Source of the DNA: Lepidodermella squamata
Taxonomy: Eukaryota; Gastrotricha
Assembly (NCBI GenBank): GCA_047495785.1
Contig: JBLDXI010000004.1
Coordinates: forward strand, 1,860,001 to 1,924,000
Length of the DNA stretch: 64,000 nucleotides
Reading direction: 5' to 3'
Positions 9,184 to 19,587 of the stretch are shown here, piece after piece. Every line of letters starts with the position of its first letter. Within the stretch, counting starts at the first letter, position 1. The position numbers were made by a program, and so were the translations under genes. The notes under the pieces are model-generated. The model was not told the origin of the DNA, ran no database searches, and was given only the letters and a program-made list of their open reading frames with translations.

Positions 9184-10497
9184 TTATTCAAGGACTGTTG
9201 AGACGATTGTAGCCGTTCTAGCTGTTGCTTTGATGCTCGCCAAGTTAATCCGAATAGGCCGCAATGTACGACCGCGCTGTGGAAAAAGCTTCCTTCCTAC
9301 GAAAGGCAGTCGCTGCGAAAATCCGGGTTTCGCCATTTTCACAAAGCACGAAAAGACCATTTCAGCAACTACGCAGATGTTGCCGTACTTGAACAAGTCG
9401 CCGCTGGCGTAGTTCGGTCCCCAGTTCCAGTAGTCGAGCTGTAGCACAAAATGCACAGCCGTAGGCAGGTGGAACGCATTGAACACGAGCACAGCGGCTA
9501 TAGATTGCTTTGCGAAAAACACCTGCCGCTGCCGCCACCGGGTCTCCATAGACACTGTACGCTGCGTTGAACGCCATCTGATGCGAGCGGCCCGAATTTG
9601 AGCGAACATTTTCCTGTATATTGACCGAAACATAGGAAAAACTTAGAGAAAACACAAGTACGAAATTAGCGGCAAACCAATAGTTGTAGCTGAGGCCGAA
9701 AGAAGATAGTTGAACCACCACTAGGTAGTAAAGCAGAACAGCCACAGCAGTGTCCGAAGAACGGATGAATTTGTAGTTGAACGCCCCACACAGCGGAATG
9801 GCTGAGTTGTTGTTCACTCCGGCAATTATGATTTCTTGATAGCCGAGCGTTTGATACGGCTCGATGATGAACGCGATCGGGTAACAGCCACCCAACGCGA
9901 ACAGCACTACAGCCATTATCATCAGCTGATAATAAGGGATTTGTTTTCTAGAATTTGCAAAATCAATTCCAGCAAATGACCTGTTACCTTTGCCCTGTTC
10001 GAGCGGTATAACGATGTCGAGGTGATGCACATGCGGCGTTCGTAGCTGATGAGCCAGTTGAGAACACAGCCGAACGTGCCAACTGTGCACGTGATCCAGA
10101 ACACGCCTGAGCAGGCAGCGCGACCAGCCTCCCAAAACCCGGTCGGCAGGGTGACTAGGAAACAGAATGACAAATTGATGGCCCAGACAATGTTGCGAAC
10201 AGCCGTCATTACGCTGAGCATTAGGAAATCGCCATTGACGTTGCTCTGGTAGTACGAAACAACGTTTGTAATGCTGGCGATGATGCCAAGGAGAGATAAA
10301 ATAACCGCAGTTATGCTGTAGTGCAGTCGATCGTGAACGCTCTCAGCTGCCAAATCGTGGAACCAGCCGATGAAATACGGCCTCGAGCCGTTGAAACCGC
10401 GATCCGGGATGTTGGCCATAATCCAAGCCCCGCCGGGCATCACAACAGCCATATTATTGCTACTTGAATGCGTCAAATTTGACATGTTACGCGACAT
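9184..10497 (-). CDS. 7TM receptor B2 (395 aa), inverted
   Basis: Exons in transcript order are 10497-9988, 9925-9678 and 9613-9184 (510+248+430 nt, in frame). It is the only complete receptor type on the minus strand. The N-terminus has two sequons (N4-M-S, N7-L-T), then VMPGGAWIMANIPDRGFNGS, the ectodomain core. TM3 ends in LISYERRMCI. ECL2 has NNNSAIPLCG. ICL3 begins WKMFAQIRAARIRW. ECL3 has the subfamily signature YWNWGP. TM7 ends in KPGF. Donors are gtaaca and gtttgc; acceptors are attatcag and tatacag. AATAAA (9188-9183) overlaps the TAA stop, implying a very short 3' UTR. Its closest relative for exons 2 and 3 is the + strand pseudogene E1, so one of the two has been inverted. Confidence 0.87.
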
Positions 10498-11113
10498 TTA
10501 AGTAGAAAAGTAATTTCAGACGCGAATTTGAGTTGGTGAGTTTTATCACCGTGCTTCTCTCGTTTCTAAAAGCTTCCTGTGTCAACTACTACTAATGTGT
10601 TCGATGCTAGCTGAATCTACTGGGATTGATGCCACTCAACTACGCACCCCGCTTCAGCGTGCGAAGTAGAACTTTTGAGCTAGGGATACTTCGGTCATTC
10701 CTTCAGCATATAGTCCAAAAAAATATCCGTACCGTACTCCCAGTCTCCCCGCTACTTCTCTCTCTGCCCCGCTTAGTTCCGTGCGAGGCGCTTGGGGTTT
10801 TCAGATACAAATCTGTATTTTTGCACTAATTCTTCACTGCTACGTCAAAATTTACTAGAACACATTCGGTTCAGTATATCTGATTCTAGTTAAATAAAAT
10901 AACAGAAGCAACAATTAGTCTGGCATCGAGTAATCTGAGATTTTCGCGATTTTTAACCACAAGAATATAGGAAGCTCAACAATTAAAGAGTTCTTTCACT
11001 TAGCTGACGCTCATCAGTGCTCCGAGTACGGGCGGTAAGGGGGGTAAACAAACCCGAAAATTTCTGAAAAACGTAAGGGTCCCCCCTTTTGATTTGCAAA
11101 TTTCGGGCTCAAA
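10498..11113. other. Intergenic, 5' flank of B2
   Basis: This is the upstream region of the minus-strand receptor. No gene is seen. An imperfect palindrome at about 11036-11133 pairs ggggggtaaa and cccgaaaattt with aaatttcggg and tttacccccc. Confidence 0.35.
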
Positions 11114-11718
11114 ATGCTCGATTTACCCCCCTCAGAGCTGGACCTAGTCGGATCGCTGATGCTCATCAATCATCAATTCGAATCTTCATTTCGGCATGCC
11201 TTAGTGTCTGCGAGCAACTGGCGACGTGCTGTTCTTTCTTCGAAAGCGAGAGTGGATCGTCGTTTTCAGCTTCTCCAGGCAGTGGCAGCGCGATGGCGGC
11301 GGTCTCACTCAAATTCGCGCTCTGGAATTTGGATCGGATTCAGATCTGCTCGATTTCGCGGCATTTGAACAATTTAAATGGCATCAGGTTAGTGCTCCCA
11401 TTTCAACCTAAATGGATAAGCCTCTTCAACGACACTTCGGCGTCTTTCCTATCTTTTCACTTGGATGCAGTCTCCGCAGGTTTTAATTTTGAAAATTCAA
11501 AATTTTCCATGAAAAGTGGATGAGAATCAATAGTAAGAATCCGAGAATCGCCCTTTCAAATCAACCCACTTTTTGCTTTCCGCAGGAAAGGATTATACAA
11601 CATACGCCGCACTTCATAATAATTCAAAATCTGATCAAATCTGATTTTTCTGATCTAACTCTAACACCTTATTCTATCTGTCGCACAACTCAAAATAATT
11701 ACAGGGCGTTCGCGTAAT
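11114..11718 (+). other. Possible fragment of an unrelated gene
   Basis: Two stretches look weakly coding. One frame runs from ATG 11114 (MLDLPPSELDLVGSLMLINH onward) to a stop at 11368. Another overlapping frame from about 11226 reads through LEFGSDSDLLDFAAFEQFKW to HQ and a possible donor CAG/gttagt at 11388. A possible acceptor tttccgcag at 11585 then gives an open phase-0 exon to TAA at 11718. The frame change between the first two is unexplained, so a decayed gene is as likely as a live one. No family is recognised. The C/C' junction cuts through it at 11347, so C' keeps only the 3' part. Confidence 0.25.
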
Positions 11719-11817
11719 AATACTCTGGGTGAGCTAAAAATAGCTACAAAAAAGCTCAAATGAATGCAAAAAGTAGCAAAGCTATTTTTAGAAGAGTATT
11801 ATTACGCGAACACCCTG
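11702..11817. mobile_element. 116-bp palindromic MITE, TA target
   Basis: The ends cagggcgttcgcgtaataat and, on the opposite strand, cagggtgttcgcgtaataat are near-perfect inverted repeats continuing through actct. Inner arms (gctaaaaatagctac and gtagc..gctatttttag) also pair, so almost the whole element can fold as one hairpin. TA flanks both ends (11700-11701 and 11818-11819). A TA target with short inverted ends is typical of MITEs mobilised by Tc1/mariner transposases. Copies are at 19948-20063 and 43648-43763. Confidence 0.75.
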
Positions 11818-12357
11818 TATATTGTATTAATTGGTTCGAAGTTAGCGGCCTGCGTGCCCTTTTGAAACCACGAATCTTTTGTATCGATTTTTTATACCTA
11901 AGAATATTTTTCGAAATAAAGATAATAATAATAATAATAATAATTTTCAAAAATGTTTGGATTCAAAGCCGCGAATAGTTTTTGATGGATTGTAGTATAA
12001 TAAGCGTACGTTTCAAGCGTTAAGCGATTTTATCGACATTCACAACAAACCAAGTCAACTTATGATGCATGAATCAGGTCACCTAATTCAAAAAGGAACA
12101 TGCAGCTGGTATTCTACATTAAAAATTCTACAATTCTAAAATAAAAAAATGAGCTTTTATATGAGGGCTCCATTCGATAGGTTGGCGTACACGCCCTCAT
12201 CGATTCACGACGTGACAAATGATCGCATTAGCCCTAAATGACAAACGATATTATTTGGGTCCAGGCCGGTAACCAAATTATTGCAAGTGATCTTACATAA
12301 GGCAGCGAAAGATGTCTTCGCACTCAGCCGGGGTAAAAGCTGACATCACATTTACAG
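11818..12357. other. Intergenic with AAT microsatellite
   Basis: An (AAT)n run near 11925-11945 differs by one unit between copies. No other feature is recognised before the orphan ORF. Confidence 0.5.
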
Positions 12358-12567
12358 CTGCTAAGCAACGCCCAACGCTACGGCGAGCGAACTCTTGCCG
12401 CAGAACTCGATATTGCTAAATATATCGAATACATCGCTCATTTAACGGCTACAGACAAAATCGCGACAGAACTGGAAAAACGCTGCCCAGCGTGGCATAT
12501 CAGACAGCTACTAAAGCCCGACTACCGCCTCCGATTCGACACCAGAGATTGGCTGATCATTGAATAA
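12358..12567 (+). CDS. Orphan exon-like ORF (69 codons)
   Basis: A phase-0 open frame follows a good acceptor (catttacag, ending 12357). It reads QLLSNAQRYGERTLAAELDI and then about 50 further residues with balanced composition (including CPAWHIRQLLKPDYRLRF) to TAA at 12565-12567. It has no ATG and no upstream exon that I can identify. It could be the terminal exon of an unrecognised gene, a relic of a transposon protein, or chance. It is conserved unchanged in C' and C'', but those copies are too young for that to be informative. No family is recognised. Confidence 0.25.
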   Translation: MLSNAQRYGERTLAAELDIAKYIEYIAHLTATDKIATELEKRCPAWHIRQLLKPDYRLRFDTRDWLIIE

Positions 12568-13490
12568 ACGACATAAAAACGATCAAAACAAACACTAAAC
12601 ATCAACCATGATCTCTTGTTTATAAGCTTTACATTATACACACTGTCTACTTACACAAAAATTTTATATCTATGAAATGTTATTGTACCCCCTGAATCAT
12701 CGTGGCATCAAGTTATCGCGCCGAGAGCGCTGCGAGGCGTATGGCTGAAAAATAAAATCTCGATATGCCAAGCACTGGAGAGCGCGAGGAGCAAGGGGAG
12801 GGAAGGGGGGGGGGGGGAGCAGGCAAAAGCAGAAACGTCCTTATAAAACCACAGGGGGGACCCTTTGGTCGTAAAATTGGGCCCCGAAAATACCCCCTAG
12901 TTCGAGGATCCTACTTCGCGCACTGGCTTGACCTGAATGAAGCAAGAAAATAGCAACTTGGGCAATAAAACTGTAATAGCGCGGTGCGTGAATGTTTGTT
13001 TCGTGTATCTGAACTCGCCGCAGTCGATTTACTCATCTTCGACTCGTTCCGATTAGTAAATCCCGGCATTCCGTCAGATACAGACTTTTTTCGCGTTCAA
13101 TATCATGCAATTAGAATATTAACTTACGCCATTATCGTATTCCAGCTATATCATTCGGCGTTTGAATTATAGTTATAGTTATAATTTGCATAATTATAAT
13201 TTCCCTCGCAATTCCCCACAATTATAATTAGGTTATAATTAGCAAATAGTTGTAATTTGCTGTGAATCTAGCGGCTCTGCCCATTTATCGAAACTACTAT
13301 CTCTCGCCTACAATTACCGGATGACTCTAAAATTGTATATATATATCCGCCTATTCCTTCTACCTAATCTTGACTAATCTTGACTAACTATATCGGCAAT
13401 ATTAATAAAAATGTGAATAAAAATTACTCTGAGCATCACTCTGGAAAAAACTACCTCATTCTTCTAAAACGCCGCACGAACAACGTCACG
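12568..13490. other. Intergenic, G run and AT-rich repeats
   Basis: This contains a G-rich tract at about 12789-12818 with a 13-G run (14 in the other copies), likely polymorphic or hard to sequence. The dispersed repeat shared with A1 intron 1 is at 12847-12911. Iterated ttataatt units lie at about 13168-13250. No gene is seen. Confidence 0.45.
12847..12911 (+). repeat. Dispersed repeat related to 807-869
   Basis: This starts accacagggg and ends near gaggatcc, and resembles the stretch in intron 1 of A1. Copies in C' and C'' are at about 21097 and 44797. Confidence 0.5.
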
Positions 13491-13776
13491 ATGTACCAGG
13501 CTGTATCGGCCCAGTTGAAGCCAGCAGCTGCAGTCGTGTTGCCAGGCGGGGCTTGGATCTTGGATCTCAGCTGATATCGAGGACCGCGGCTTCAACGGCT
13601 CGAGGCCGTATCTCATCGGTTTTTATCACGACCTGAGCAGACAGTCGATCGGCGAACGGCTTCCCTACCCGCTGACCGTAGTCATACTGGCCGTGTTGGC
13701 GGTCGCAGCCAGCATCGCCAACTTAGCCGTCTATTACAGACGCGGGGTAGCCTTCACGCGTTGGTTAGTTTACTAA
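13491..13776 (+). pseudogene. Decayed receptor exon 1 (C-psi)
   Basis: The ATG at 13491 begins MYQAVSAQLKPAAAVVLPGG, like the D1/D4 subfamily. A 7-bp tandem duplication of tggatct inside the AW-I codons (near 13555-13568) shifts the frame and gives a quick stop. Past the duplication the family sequence resumes (ADIEDRGFNGSRPYLIG, then TM1 and YYRRGV). Homology ends abruptly after TM1 and TAA follows at 13774. Exons 2 and 3 are absent. The same lesions occur in C' (21741-22026) and C'' (45441-45726). Confidence 0.85.
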
Positions 13777-15070
13777 CTGACAGCCACTTGAGAGACATTT
13801 TCAGGTTCGGTCTCGGTATGCAAGTGGCCGTCATCTCTTGCCTTGTCGGGGCCCCTGTGCTTAAGATGTTCACAACATCGAACTAAATGGAGATGGGTGA
13901 GTGGAGGCAACACAGGACGGGAGCAATCCTATCTGACTCACCTTCCGGCGTTTCTACCTGTTCCTCACGTCTCAAGAGGAACAGTCCAACAACACGGCAG
14001 CCTGCAGAAATAGGTTTTGCATTCGTGAGTGAATTTTGGTATTCAAGGATGATAAGGATGATAAATAAGGACATTAGGCTGAGCCGCAGGAAAGACTAGT
14101 TTTGATTTCCAGATTGTTCTTGTGATGCAATTTTGGCGTCACTAATCACTATGCTTTGAAACACTGAATGAAATGCCACTACACCTTTCCTGTCCCAAAT
14201 CTCAACTTGTCCTGCAATTATATGCTGTTTTGCCTAACATTGTCAAGCTGCCCCCTGTTGGGCGTATGAGCTTTCAAATGAATAAATAAATAAACTACCA
14301 ATGAATCAAAATAATAAAACAGTTATGAAGGAATTTTCGCAGCATCATTTCTCGAAATGTTTATATACCAATTGTTACAGCAAATCAGCAAGGAATATCG
14401 GTAATTAAAAATTCGAAATGTGATTTTTCGAATCAAGTAGCAAAATAAGCTGGGAAATACAAATGCTGCGTTGAAAACGACCTTGATTAGGCTATCCCTT
14501 TTCCTGTACACGTCCTTTCACATCCGCTTGGAATCATGAGCTTGGATTTGCGGCTTGAGTTTACACGGGAGCCAGCAACGCCACACAACAAAAGGCGCAG
14601 TGATCATACGCTTATCGTTCTCGCATAGTGACGCCGAAATTGCGTCGCAATAAAAAATCTAACAATAGAGCAGCCCGCAGGAATAAGTCTTACTGGCTGA
14701 ATTTTTGTATTCGAGTATGGTGTGGTAAATGAGGACAGCAGGCGAAAAATGAGCCAGTTTTGCTGCAAGAACGACGAGTTTTGATTTTCTGATTTTTCTT
14801 GAGACGCAATTTAGGCGTCACAATGCGTGCATACCGAGAAAGAATGCATGACGCTCGTCCGGAGGGGCGGATGCCGCCCACGGGAAGCTTCCCGGCATTT
14901 CAAATAACGTACCAGCGGAGTTCAAAACATTAACCGGGAAAATGAGATGATGCATTAATTAATGTAAATCTCGGGAGGACAATCCGAGCGGAAACGTGGA
15001 GATGAAACGCTTCATCAAAAACACTCAGAAAATCATCTGTCTACAGCATTTTCACGCATCGCACTTCAAT
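13777..15070 (+). other. 5' flank of C1 with internal direct repeat
   Basis: About 150 bp at 13999-14131 recurs, diverged, at 14668-14821 (shared pieces: gcctgcag, gaattttggtattc, agttttgatttt, ggcgtcac). From about 14462 to 15050 the flank resembles the flank of D2 at about 30045-30480, including catttcaaataacgtaccag and gcggaaacg.ggagatga. C1 and D2 were therefore duplicated together with their upstream DNA. Confidence 0.55.
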
Positions 15071-16813
15071 ATGTCGAACGTCACGATGACAGCTTCTTTG
15101 ATTCCGTTCACGAGATCGTGGATTCTTGCGGATTTACCCGACCGTGGCTTCAATGGTTCGCGGCCGTACTTTATCGGATGGCTGCACGACTTGAGCAGTC
15201 AATCGATTGAAGACCGTCTCCCGTACACCCTAGCCATCGTGATGATGAGCATTCTTGGAAGTCTAGCCAGTTTGGCGAATATCGTAATCTACTACCGCCG
15301 CAACGTGAAACGAGACTTTTTAATGCTGTGCTCCATTGTGGCTGTTAGAAACGTTGTGTGGTGTGCCAACTGGTCCTACGCCGTGTTGGTGCCTTTGCGA
15401 ACTGGCTTCTGGGAGGCAGGCCCAGCAGAGTGCTCGGCTGCTTTCACAATCCTGGCTGTCTTAGGCGGGTTCGGCTGTTTCGCAAACATGCTCATCAGCT
15501 ACGAGAGACGGCTGTGTGTCTGCTCGATGTCCTTTCACCGGCCAAGCTCAGTAAAAGTAAGTCAAGGAATAAAAATTGTCCTCAGCTAGCTATCAAACGC
15601 ACTGTTAAATGACGATTGACGTACAGCAAGACTATGTGGCATATTTTCATATTTTTTTTTTAAATGACGTATCATCTCGAGAAATTTCCTATACCGGAGC
15701 ACATTAAGGTCCTAGATAAGCCGCTCTGCTACGCGGAACAATAATTTTGACCTCCTGTGCATTTCCGGTTATGAAACTCAGCAAAAATAGTGTATATGTT
15801 TCCTTTCTATTATTCATACATCAATTCAAACATGGTTTAACATTAGGTAGATGATAATGTAATTTCTAAAAATCCTATTCTAGCTCATGTCCCTCTCAGC
15901 TGGTCTCTTGCTGATCTGCTGCGGCGTCGCAGTGATTTTAAACTTCGCGCCATATCAATCGCAAGCCCTAGAACGATTGGTCATCGATGGCATCAACAAC
16001 AATACCGCTGTGCCGTTGTGTGGCTCTTTCCAATACAGGTTCATCGGCGAGTCGGACACCGCAGTCCTCAATGTGGCGTACTTCTTCATCGCAGTGCAAA
16101 CATCTTCCCTCGGATTGGCCTACAATTACTGGTGAGTCATTTCACTGGCAACTGGTGAGCAAATCACTGCAACTTAGACGAATTATCTTTTGTTGGCCCG
16201 GTCCATAAATTTGGGCCGAATTAATGCACGATAGTTTATTAAGAAAATGATATGTAGCCTCCAGCGTAGCACTCATATAGTCAAAGTTTCAAGTAGCTAA
16301 CTGCACCTTCAGAATCTAGAAAGTAGAATTAGAATTAAGTCCTTTCCACAATTGCCCTTCACGAAAAGGTTAAACTATGTAACACTGCATCGTGATTTTA
16401 GGAAGATGTTCGCCCAGATACGATCTGTTCGCCTCGGATGGCAAGATCACCAGTCGAATGTTGAAAAGTCGAAAATCCAGGAAAACTGGCGGCAACGTGA
16501 AGTTTTCTTCGCCAAGCAGTCAATCGCTGCATTCGTGGCCTACAACGCAGCCCACCTACCGCTGGCTGTACATTTCGCCTTTCAGCTAGGCTACGTCGAT
16601 CTCGGGCCGCGATTTGCCTCTGGCAACCTCATGAAGTACGGCATCGTGTGCGTGCTCATCGAGATGGTCGTGTCTTCGGTGATCAAATCGCTGAAGCCTG
16701 GCTTCACGCGCAACCTGCCGTGGTCGCGCCGAAACAACTTGGTGACTGTCCACGTGGTTCAAACTAGTCCGTGTATTACTCGCAAAACACCGACCATTGT
16801 AAAAAACTGTTGA
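15071..16813 (+). CDS. 7TM receptor C1 (381 aa)
   Basis: Exons are 15071-15556, 15884-16131 and 16402-16813 (486+248+412 nt). I chose the ATG at 15071 (MSNVTMTAS) because it aligns with D2, whose matching upstream frame has a stop; ATG 15002 would add 23 residues. The ectodomain core is SWILADLPDRGFNGSRPYFI. TM1 has SLANIVIYYRR, TM2 starts DFLMLCSIVAVRN, and TM3 ends in LISYERRLCV. ECL2 has NNNTAVPLCG, opposite the cysteine at the top of TM3. ICL3 begins WKMFAQIRSVRLGW. TM6 has AAHLP and TM7 ends SLKPGF. Acceptors are tattctag and gattttag. AATAAA lies near 16987. Its closest relative is D2. Intron 1 lacks the hAT-like insertion found in D2. Confidence 0.88.
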
Positions 16814-16830
16814 TTATATTTTGGTGCAAA

Positions 16831-16908
16831 ATGTTCACGAGAAACTTGCCGTGTTCGCGCCGCAGTACCCAGGTGAGTGATGCCGTCACGGTCCGTGTGC
16901 TAGTCTAA
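16831..16908 (+). pseudogene. Stray receptor C-tail fragment
   Basis: Just 17 bp after the C1 stop, MFTRNLPCSRRSTQVSDAVT continues into VRVLV and TAA at 16906. This matches the end of exon 3 in D2 (FTRNLPWSRRNNKVNALATV, then RVLV). It is the remnant of another receptor 3' end, left by a deletion or a partial duplication. Copies are at 25072-25149 and 48781-48858. Confidence 0.7.
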
Positions 16909-17986
16909 AATCTGTAAACAAATGATGTTCCGAGTCTAAAACAAATGTTGGCTGATTTGTTGAAACGTGAAACTAGGTGAAGAGGAAATAAATAACAATA
17001 ATAATTTAGTTTATGATCATAAAAATCGTGCATGATCCTGTCTTTCCGAATAATAAAAACTCTATTGCTATCTTACTATTTCTTAACGAGCTGGCATTTA
17101 ATAACGTTTGAGCGTATTTTTCTAATAAGACAATACAAAATACAAATCATAAATGTAGATGGTTCTCAAACTATCCTCTCGCTCCCGATCAAAAGTTGTG
17201 GCTAGCAAATGGTCTTTCTGAGCCCTGAACTGGCCTCTTGCAATAGTAAAATGAAGCCTTACCGGCCGCGAATACCGGTAAAAAAGAAAAACGTAGAAAC
17301 AATTATTTCCCAGAATATTCCCGAGTACCGCAGCGGATGGTAGGGATCATTCGAACAAGTTCACTCGGCCCGTGTCTCGGCACTCCGAAGACCCGGCCAA
17401 AGGCAAAAGGCTCGGTACACCATATGACGATTTCCATCATCCTTACCAGTTCTGCGGTCCTAGTACGTTTGATGGTGAAATAACCTGGTCGATTTCAAGA
17501 AATGGCTTTCAAAAAAATCAAATTTTGCATGTAAGTGTGCTATCCAAGGTTGTCGAACAATTCGGCAAATAAAATTAAGGATAAATTCATTAATTTTTTG
17601 TTTCAATGTAGCATCGTGAGTGTGCACTCCGATCACTACGTTCTCTATGCTTAAAACAATTCAGATGTTATGTGAAATGTGGATGAAGCGTCGATATCTA
17701 GGCCAAATAAGCCCGACAAATATGTCATATTAATCAGTTTTTATGTGTACCAATATATGTAGCAGAGCCGACATATAGCGATACAGAAAATGGCGGATTG
17801 ACACGTTTTTTTACTTCCGCTTCTGACTCGTAATTCGATCCCATATGTGGCGTAGAATCAAAGCTGGGATACTGTGGCTGAGCTCGAACGGAAGCCGGTA
17901 AAGCATCATCCACCCATTCAGGAGTGGACGCAGGGCTCATGGGAAGTTATAGACAATCCCTTCAGTAACATTGAAGCCATTCAGAA
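16909..17986. other. Intergenic between C1 and C2
   Basis: Two short open frames have amino-acid composition that could be coding but no recognisable family. One is + 17372-17572, which passes a possible donor CAT/gtaagt near 17530. The other is - 17940-17734, 68 codons from an ATG. Both are unsupported as genes. No repeat or RNA gene is recognised. Confidence 0.35.
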
Positions 17987-19469
17987 ATGACGAATGCTTC
18001 AGCGTCCTTGATCCCGTTCACAAGCTCGTGGATTCTCGCCGATTTGCCTGACCGTGGCTTCAATGGCTCGAGGCCATACTTCATCGGCTGGTTCCACGAC
18101 TTGAGCGCTCAATCGATCGAAGACCGGCTCCCGTACACGCTAACTGTTTTAATAATGGCGATTCTCGGAAGTCTGGCCAGCATCGCGAACGTCGTAATCT
18201 ACCACCGCCGCAATGTTAAAAGAGACTTTCTGATGCTGTGCTCTCTGGTTGCGATTAGGAATGTTTTGTGGTGCGCAAACTGGTCCTACGCTGTGCTGGT
18301 ACCTTTGAGGACCGGCTTCTGGGAGGCAGGCGCGGCAGCTTGCTCTGCTGTTTACTGGAACACGGCTACACTAGGCGGCTTGGGCTGTTTCGCGAACATG
18401 CTCATCAGTTACGAGAGGCGGCTGTGCGCATGCTCAACATCGATATACCGCTCAAGTGCATTGAAAGTAAGCTCATCAAACCATCTAGTTTTGCTAGACC
18501 GTTCGTTGTTTCTTTACGCGTTTAACAACCGAAATAACAGTCTGACTACGTCCCACGTAAGACTGTCTTCCTTACTACACTTCTAAATTGACATGATTTT
18601 GATAAAGAAAAGATCGTAGAGTAAAATTAGAGTTTATGTGTTTGCTGCAGTGTATAGTCCGAAAATTCTGGCTCACCCATAGATCGATACTAAACTTTAA
18701 ACTTGATTGAACAGCTTCTTCTGCTAGCTGGTGGGTTCTTGTTACTATGCGGCGGCTGTGCGGTTGTATTCGTATTCGAGCCATACGAAGCGCTGTCCTA
18801 TCAACGCCTAATCATCGATGGGATAGCGAACAACACGGCTGTGCCTTTATGTGGGTCTTTCGAATACAAATTCATCGGCGAGGCAGATACTGTCGTGCTG
18901 ATCATGGCGTACTACCTCTTCGCAGTTCAAGCTTCGTCTGTCGGCCTGGCCTACAACTACTGGTAGGTTTCGCAGTGTTGATATCAGTTTTCTATCAGCC
19001 GGTCGTAATTTACAGGAGAATGTTTGCCCAAATCCGAGCTGTGCGCTTGAGATGGCGAGAGACGTCGACTATCGAGGAGAAATGGCAAAAGCGTGAAGTT
19101 TTCATCGCCAAGCAGTCAATCGCTGCTTTCTTAGTGTACAACGCATTCCACCTACCACTGGCTGTTCATTTCGCTCTTCAGCTAGGCTACGTCGATCTCG
19201 GGCCGCGATTCGCATCCGGCAACCTCATGAAGTACGGTCACGTGTGTTTGCTGGTCGAGATGGTCGTTTCATCAGTCATCAGATCGCTGAAGCCAGGCTT
19301 CACGCGCAGTTTGCTGTGTCTTGGCTACTCCCGTCGCGTCAAAATTGCGCCGTCCAGTGGCAATAACAGTAGCACTGGTCAGACCGCAGCGGCGGTGGTT
19401 CAGGCACACGCTACCCGTGAACAGGATTGGTTTAAAAGGATCAAAGTGCTGATATTCGGTCGAAAGTGA
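17987..19469 (+). CDS. 7TM receptor C2 (393 aa)
   Basis: Exons are 17987-18466, 18715-18962 and 19016-19469 (480+248+454 nt). The N-terminus is short (MTNASASLIPFTSSWILADL) with sequon N3-A-S, then the RGFNGSRPYFIGW core. ICL1 reads YHRRNVKRDF, and TM3 ends in LISYERRLCA. TM4 starts at LLLLAGGFLLL. ECL2 has ANNTAVPLCG. Intron 2 is only 53 nt. ICL3 begins WRMFAQIRAVRLRW. TM7 ends SLKPGF. The C-tail is longer than in neighbours and rich in S, N and A, with basic residues near its end (IKVLIFGRK). The 240-codon frame starting at 18747 is exon 3 read with a shifted exon 2 and is not a separate gene. Confidence 0.88.
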
Positions 19470-19587
19470 GGTCGAAGAGTTGCCTAAGTGATGGTTGACA
19501 TTTAAAAATTGGTTCAAGTTTAAGCTGGGCAATCATATCCAGGCCAGTTTGACATTATCTATGAAACAGTTGTGCAAATGGTTTCAC

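Larger units (their letters stand above)
3801..11346. repeat. Segment B, first copy of duplicated block
   Basis: This segment recurs at 35747-43292 (offset 31,946 bp) with only a handful of base differences noticed by eye. It opens inside exon 3 of receptor A2, just after the 12-bp tract caagtacagcca (3789-3800) where the crossover took place. It carries receptor B1, a decayed exon 1, an inverted-repeat element, the minus-strand receptor B2 and unassigned DNA up to the start of segment C. Confidence 0.9.
11347..19587. repeat. Segment C, first tandem copy (8,241 bp)
   Basis: This segment recurs directly at 19593-27828 and again at 43293-51537. It carries receptors C1 and C2, a decayed exon 1, a palindromic MITE and an orphan ORF. 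Against the other copies it has one fewer AAT unit (near 11930) and 13 rather than 14 G in the G run near 12810. It keeps a 9-bp stretch near 14275 that C' lacks. Confidence 0.9.

Noticed and set aside
13168-13250. Iterated ttataatt units as a possible satellite or CRISPR-like array
   Set aside because: Units are degenerate, short and without regular spacers; simple A/T-rich repetition explains them.
17734-17940. 68-codon minus-strand open frame from an ATG between C1 and C2
   Set aside because: Composition is plausible, but there is no homology, no promoter or poly(A) evidence; mentioned only in the intergenic entry.
18747-19469. 240-codon open frame through C2 exons 2 and 3 (and copies in C' and C'')
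   Set aside because: Its first part is exon 2 in the wrong frame, and it bridges the 53-nt intron; only the exon 3 part is family sequence.
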